Assembly (NCBI GenBank): GCA_031418215.1
Contig: JANOXC010000134.1
Coordinates: 1-32,907 of the forward strand
Reading direction: 5' to 3'
Source: JANOXC01 sp031418215
GTDB taxonomy: Bacteria; Bacteroidota; Bacteroidia; AKYH767-A; OLB10
Length of the DNA stretch: 32,907 nucleotides
Both the position numbers and the translations under genes were made by a program. Each line of letters opens with the position of its first letter. The first letter of the stretch is position 1. The notes beneath the pieces are model-generated. The model was not told the origin of the DNA. It ran no database searches and saw nothing but the letters and a program-made list of their open reading frames with translations. Below are positions 30,958 to 32,907 of the stretch, piece by piece.

Positions 30958-32202
30958 ATGCAAGAAAAAAACAATGTACCTCAATTGAATTCAGTTGATG
31001 AGGCTTTGGCAGATTTAAAAGCAGGTAAAATTATTATTGTGGTTGATGATGCTGACCGTGAAAATGAAGGTGATTTTGTCAGTACAGCGCAGCATGCTAC
31101 CACCGAAGTGGTCAATTTTATGGCAACGCATGGCAGGGGCTTAATTTGTGTTTCGCTCTCCGAGGAGCGTTGCAATGAATTGGACTTGCAGATGATGGTG
31201 AATAAAAACACCTCTTCTCATGAAACTGCATTTACTGTGAGTGTTGATTTGCTCGGGCATGGATGTACAACCGGAATCTCTGCCAGCGACAGATCAAAAA
31301 CAATTAAAGCTTTAGCCAATCCTTCAACCAAACCGTCAGATCTTGGCAGGCCGGGACATATATTTCCATTGAAAGCAAAATCGGGAGGAGTACTTCGAAG
31401 AGCGGGTCATACAGAAGCATCGATGGATCTTTCACGCATGGCAGGGTTTGATGAGTCGGGTGTATTGGTTGAGATAATGAATGAAGATGGCAGCATGGCG
31501 CGATTGCCTCAATTGATGGAAATTTCGAAGCGCTTTGATATGAAAATAATTTCGATCGAAGATCTCATAAAATACAGGATTGAAAAGGAATCATTAATTC
31601 AACGTCAGGTAGAAGTTCAAATGCCAACACAATGGGGAAACTTTGAACTGCTTGCATACAAACAAATAACAACTGACCAGGAACACCTCGTGCTGAAGAA
31701 AGGTAATTGGGAAAAAGATGAAGCCATTTTAGTGCGCGTACATTCATCTTGTCTCACCGGCGATATTTTTGGATCATGCCGTTGCGATTGCGGACAACAA
31801 TTACATAAAGCCATGGAGCTTATTGAAAAGGCCGGCAAAGGAGTTATTGTATACATGAATCAGGAAGGCCGCGGCATAGGATTGCTGAATAAATTAAAAG
31901 CTTATAAATTGCAGGAGCAAGGATTGGACACTGTTGAAGCAAATATTCAACTGGGATTTAAATCTGATCAACGTGATTATGGAGTAGGAGCACAAATTCT
32001 CAGGGACCTCAACGTTTCTAAAATGAAGCTGATGACGAATAACCCAACAAAGCGTGCCGGGTTGATTGGATACGGTTTAGAGATAGTGGAAAATGTTTCC
32101 TTGAATACAGAGAGTAATGAACACAATTTATTCTATTTACAAACGAAGCGTGATAAGATGGGTCATTCCTTAAATATGGATGAGCAAAGAATACCTGATT
32201 AG
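30958..32202 (+). CDS. ribBA: Bifunctional 3,4-dihydroxy-2-butanone 4-phosphate synthase / GTP cyclohydrolase II
   Basis: The two first steps of riboflavin synthesis are fused in one 414-aa cytosolic protein. The RibB domain (about 8-205) has DDADRENEGD at 30-39 and GHTEA at 150-154, both metal and substrate sites. The RibA domain (about 215-410) has the zinc ligands Cys265, Cys276 and Cys278 in CLTGDIFGSCRCDCG, the catalytic NQEGRGIGL at 301-309 and 'LMTNNPTKRAGL' near the end. Start: ATG at 30958; the frame extends 11 codons to 30925, but the promoter lies inside that extension. No FMN riboswitch is recognisable upstream. It is followed by glmM 73 bp later. Confidence 0.95.
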   Translation: MQEKNNVPQLNSVDEALADLKAGKIIIVVDDADRENEGDFVSTAQHATTEVVNFMATHGRGLICVSLSEERCNELDLQMMVNKNTSSHETAFTVSVDLLGHGCTTGISASDRSKTIKALANPSTKPSDLGRPGHIFPLKAKSGGVLRRAGHTEASMDLSRMAGFDESGVLVEIMNEDGSMARLPQLMEISKRFDMKIISIEDLIKYRIEKESLIQRQVEVQMPTQWGNFELLAYKQITTDQEHLVLKKGNWEKDEAILVRVHSSCLTGDIFGSCRCDCGQQLHKAMELIEKAGKGVIVYMNQEGRGIGLLNKLKAYKLQEQGLDTVEANIQLGFKSDQRDYGVGAQILRDLNVSKMKLMTNNPTKRAGLIGYGLEIVENVSLNTESNEHNLFYLQTKRDKMGHSLNMDEQRIPD

Positions 32203-32275
32203 CTCCGGTGTTCTTAACCAAATGCCGACAGAAAAAATAAAATAATTTTACTAATTAATATATTGAATTAATACA

Positions 32276-32907
32276 ATGACATTAATAAAATCAATATCAG
32301 GAATAAGAGGAACCATTGGAGGTAATCCGGGAGAGGCACTAACTCCCCCTGACATTATTAAATATACTTCCGCCTATGGATCATGGATTCTTGCCCGTAA
32401 TAATGGAAAGAAATGTTCCATCGTAATTGGCCGTGACGCACGCATATCCGGACAAATGGTATCAAATCTAGTTTGCGGTACTTTGTCGGGCTTGGGTATT
32501 GATGTAATTGACTGCGGATTTTCAACTACACCTACTGTTGAAATGGCTGTTGGCTTTTTAAAAGCGGAAGGTGGTATTATTTTAACAGCCAGTCATAACC
32601 CTAAGCAATGGAATGCATTGAAACTGCTGAATGAAAAAGGTGAGTTTATCTCAGCTGCTGACGGGCAAACGATTTTAGAAATTGCAGAAAATGCTTCTTT
32701 CAATTATTGTGATGTAAATCACCTGGGTAAAATAGTGCAGGATAATTCAACACTTGCCAAACACTTTGAAGCAATATTGGCTTTACCAATGGTTGATCGT
32801 AAGGCCATTGAAAAGGCCAATTTCAAAATTGTTGTTGACTGTGTTAACTCAACAGGTGGTATTGCCGTTCCGGCCTTATTAAGAATTTTAGGTGTAAAAG
32901 ATATTGT
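32276..32907 (+). CDS. glmM: Phosphoglucosamine mutase / phosphomannomutase family, N-terminal part (cut by window edge)
   Basis: ATG at 32276 opens a frame running off the window (210 codons visible). It begins MTLIKSISGIRGTIGGNPGE, the alpha-D-phosphohexomutase N-terminal arm. It has 'VIGRDARISG', and the active-site serine loop 'LTASHNPKQWNALK', whose Ser is phosphorylated in catalysis, at about residues 103-116. Domain II begins with 'FKIVVDCVNSTGG'. In Bacteroidota this type, starting LIKSISGIRGTIGG, is usually annotated GlmM, which makes glucosamine-1-phosphate for peptidoglycan and LPS. Phosphomannomutase activity cannot be excluded without the C-terminal sugar-binding domain, which is outside the window. 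Confidence 0.88.
   Translation, partial: MTLIKSISGIRGTIGGNPGEALTPPDIIKYTSAYGSWILARNNGKKCSIVIGRDARISGQMVSNLVCGTLSGLGIDVIDCGFSTTPTVEMAVGFLKAEGGIILTASHNPKQWNALKLLNEKGEFISAADGQTILEIAENASFNYCDVNHLGKIVQDNSTLAKHFEAILALPMVDRKAIEKANFKIVVDCVNSTGGIAVPALLRILGVKDI

Overview
The window is a stretch of chromosome from a member of the Bacteroidota. Evidence: Por/T9SS-type C-terminal sorting domains on secreted proteins; several copies of the Bacteroidota sigma-70 promoter pattern (TTG, about 20 nt, TAnnTTTG); no convincing Shine-Dalgarno sites; AT-rich intergenic DNA; a putative-LPS-assembly LptD; and small conserved proteins typical of the phylum (a START-like protein, the 165-aa protein mislabelled 'ABC transporter ATPase'). 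Almost all genes are housekeeping or cell-envelope genes. There is no phage, integrase, transposase, CRISPR array, rRNA or tRNA that I can see.

Layout. 1-946: start of pdxH (minus, cut by the window edge) divergent from a YqgE/AlgH-family gene. 1068-3320: selenium pair mnmH (tRNA 2-selenouridine synthase) and selD, closed by a perfect bidirectional hairpin terminator. 3385-7809: a 1474-aa T9SS-exported protein of 28 propeller-like repeats. 8133-11357: proton-translocating transhydrogenase operon with a split alpha subunit (pntA1-pntA2-pntB, reading leftward). 11539-12639: a small unknown protein plus a PhnP-like metallo-hydrolase. 13030-14829: a DUF5011-type lipoprotein and a conserved 165-aa protein. 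14946-17217: a membrane Fe-S protein and a CCG-domain partner (HdrB/HdrC-like). 17353-17801: a ParE-type toxin with an overlapping 59-aa antitoxin. 17897-22828: envelope block, MCE/MlaD-like protein and amidase divergent from lptD. 23074-25844: an outer-membrane barrel-like protein and a secreted glucose/sorbosone-dehydrogenase-like protein. 25987-27659: a lysine-rich 'histone-like' tail fused to a START-like domain, convergent with an unknown 220-aa protein. 27687-30298: lptF/G permease overlapping a glycosyltransferase. 30958-end: ribBA and the start of glmM.

The least ordinary part is the intergenic DNA. (1) Several gaps are built of 7-bp tandem units of different sequence, kept in heptad phase for up to 14 units and often ending exactly at a stop or start codon. 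(2) A 660-bp gap before ribBA holds three copies of a ~45-nt element with a TTACGG-loop hairpin and a fixed single-stranded tail; this is the best candidate here for an undescribed RNA or REP-like element. (3) A 28-nt two-part hairpin (CATCC...GTAGGATG) occurs twice after pntA1, with a diverged copy near 12.95 kb. (4) A GCAAAG-rich long inverted repeat lies at 12.7 kb. Two divergent promoter pairs overlap tightly (amidase/lptD and 220-aa protein/lptG). Promoter positions also argue for later start codons in lptG and ribBA than the longest reading frames.
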